DNA from: Streptomyces sp. KL109B | Lineage (GTDB): Bacteria; Actinomycetota; Actinomycetes; Streptomycetales; Streptomycetaceae | Length of the DNA stretch: 64,000 nucleotides | Assembly (NCBI RefSeq): GCF_030766935.1 | Contig: NZ_JASERL010000004.1 | Coordinates: forward strand, 558,001 to 622,000 | Reading direction: 5' to 3' | In this document: positions 63,764 to 64,000 of the stretch, piece by piece | Layout of the letters: each line of letters opens with the position of its first letter | Position numbering within the stretch: position 1 is the stretch's first letter | Translations under genes and position numbers: made by a program | Notes under the pieces: model-generated | Database searches by the model: none | Told to the model about the DNA's origin: nothing | What the model saw: only the letters and a program-made list of their open reading frames with translations

Positions 63764-64000
63764 TCAGTCGTACGTGATGTCGGACTCCTTGTACTTGCAG
63801 TACGTGCCGTCGGGGCCGCTGCCGGTTTCCTCGGGCTCGTCGCCGGAGTCGTTGCCCTCGTAGCGGACGCAGGGCTCGATCTTCTTGTCGTCGTCGCCGT
63901 GGATACGGATGTTGCTGAGGGTGGCGGTGTCGCCGTAGTTGGTGTTGATGCCGACGAGCGACTTTCCGGGGGCGGTGACGTCGACGTCGGAGACGGTGAT
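63764..64000 (-). CDS. pectate lyase (PL3-like), C-terminal end only
   Basis: 78 residues up to TGA at 63764-63766; the gene continues beyond the window. The visible part reads APGKSLVGINTNYGDTATL, KKIEPCVRYEGNDSGDE, GTYCKYKESDITYD, matching the end of PL3-family secreted pectate lyases (recalled), with two Cys that could form a disulfide. It degrades polygalacturonate in plant material. Confidence is limited by the short length. Confidence 0.8.
   Translation of the reverse strand: MTVSDVDVTAPGKSLVGINTNYGDTATLSNIRIHGDDDKKIEPCVRYEGNDSGDEPEETGSGPDGTYCKYKESDITYD

Overview
The window is high-GC actinobacterial chromosome, almost certainly Streptomyces. Evidence includes strong G/C bias at third codon positions, an SsgA-like sporulation protein, a WhiJ-type XRE/DUF397/ATPase trio, DasR-type dre boxes at N-acetylglucosamine PTS genes, and many secreted or membrane proteins. 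From memory, the order rph, nagF, nagE1, nagE2, cysM, cysO, mec, M6 protease, ssgG, hppD matches the SCO2900s of S. coelicolor. I could not run an alignment to confirm this.

Bases 1-8100 are a defence/restriction island. It holds the 3' part of an SF2 helicase with a DUF1998 domain, a NaeI-type type IIE endonuclease, a large PIN-like protein, an unrecognised 198-residue protein, a Vsr mismatch endonuclease, a convergent M.NaeI-type C5 methyltransferase and an HNH nuclease. Codon use here is less GC-biased than in the rest of the window. Bases 8144-10198 are a WhiJ-like regulatory cluster. Bases 10095-18092 carry an AbiEi/DUF559-like protein, a carboxymuconolactone decarboxylase-family protein, a GlxA-type regulator with a VOC protein and a divergent MFS pump, a DUF445 protein and a GDSL esterase. 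A tRNA-Leu and two overlapping HNH nucleases with repeated N-terminal modules follow (18189-19744).

Bases 19866-29567 are housekeeping and transport: MHS transporter, peroxiredoxin, DUF3618, GroES-like, class A PBP, an ABC-2 exporter operon, DUF1707 and RdgB. Bases 29599-34329 hold a lipoprotein, a frameshifted gene remnant, RNase PH and the GlcNAc PTS genes under dre boxes. Bases 34457-42769 hold an MBL hydrolase, a membrane-anchored PemK/MazF-like protein, the CysM-CysO-Mec cysteine pathway with a newly visible 33-residue leader peptide, an amino-acid permease, DUF2017, ClpS, PncB and PncA. Bases 42881-54244 hold a secreted M6 protease, two RDD proteins, SsgG, an FAD-linked oxidase, a three-polypeptide cobalt-type nitrile hydratase, HppD and its divergent AsnC regulator. 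Bases 54279-64000 hold a complete OpuC-type osmoprotectant ABC operon, a PDZ-less YlbL-type peptidase, an IclR regulator, a helicase, an MFS pump and the end of a pectate lyase gene.

Four signals cut across the window. A ~45-bp GC-rich repeat (about 15 copies at seven loci) always abuts gene 3' ends. A set of apparently leaderless genes has a TANNNT box exactly 7 nt before the start codon. Several perfect inverted repeats lie in promoter regions. An attenuator-like arrangement precedes cysO.
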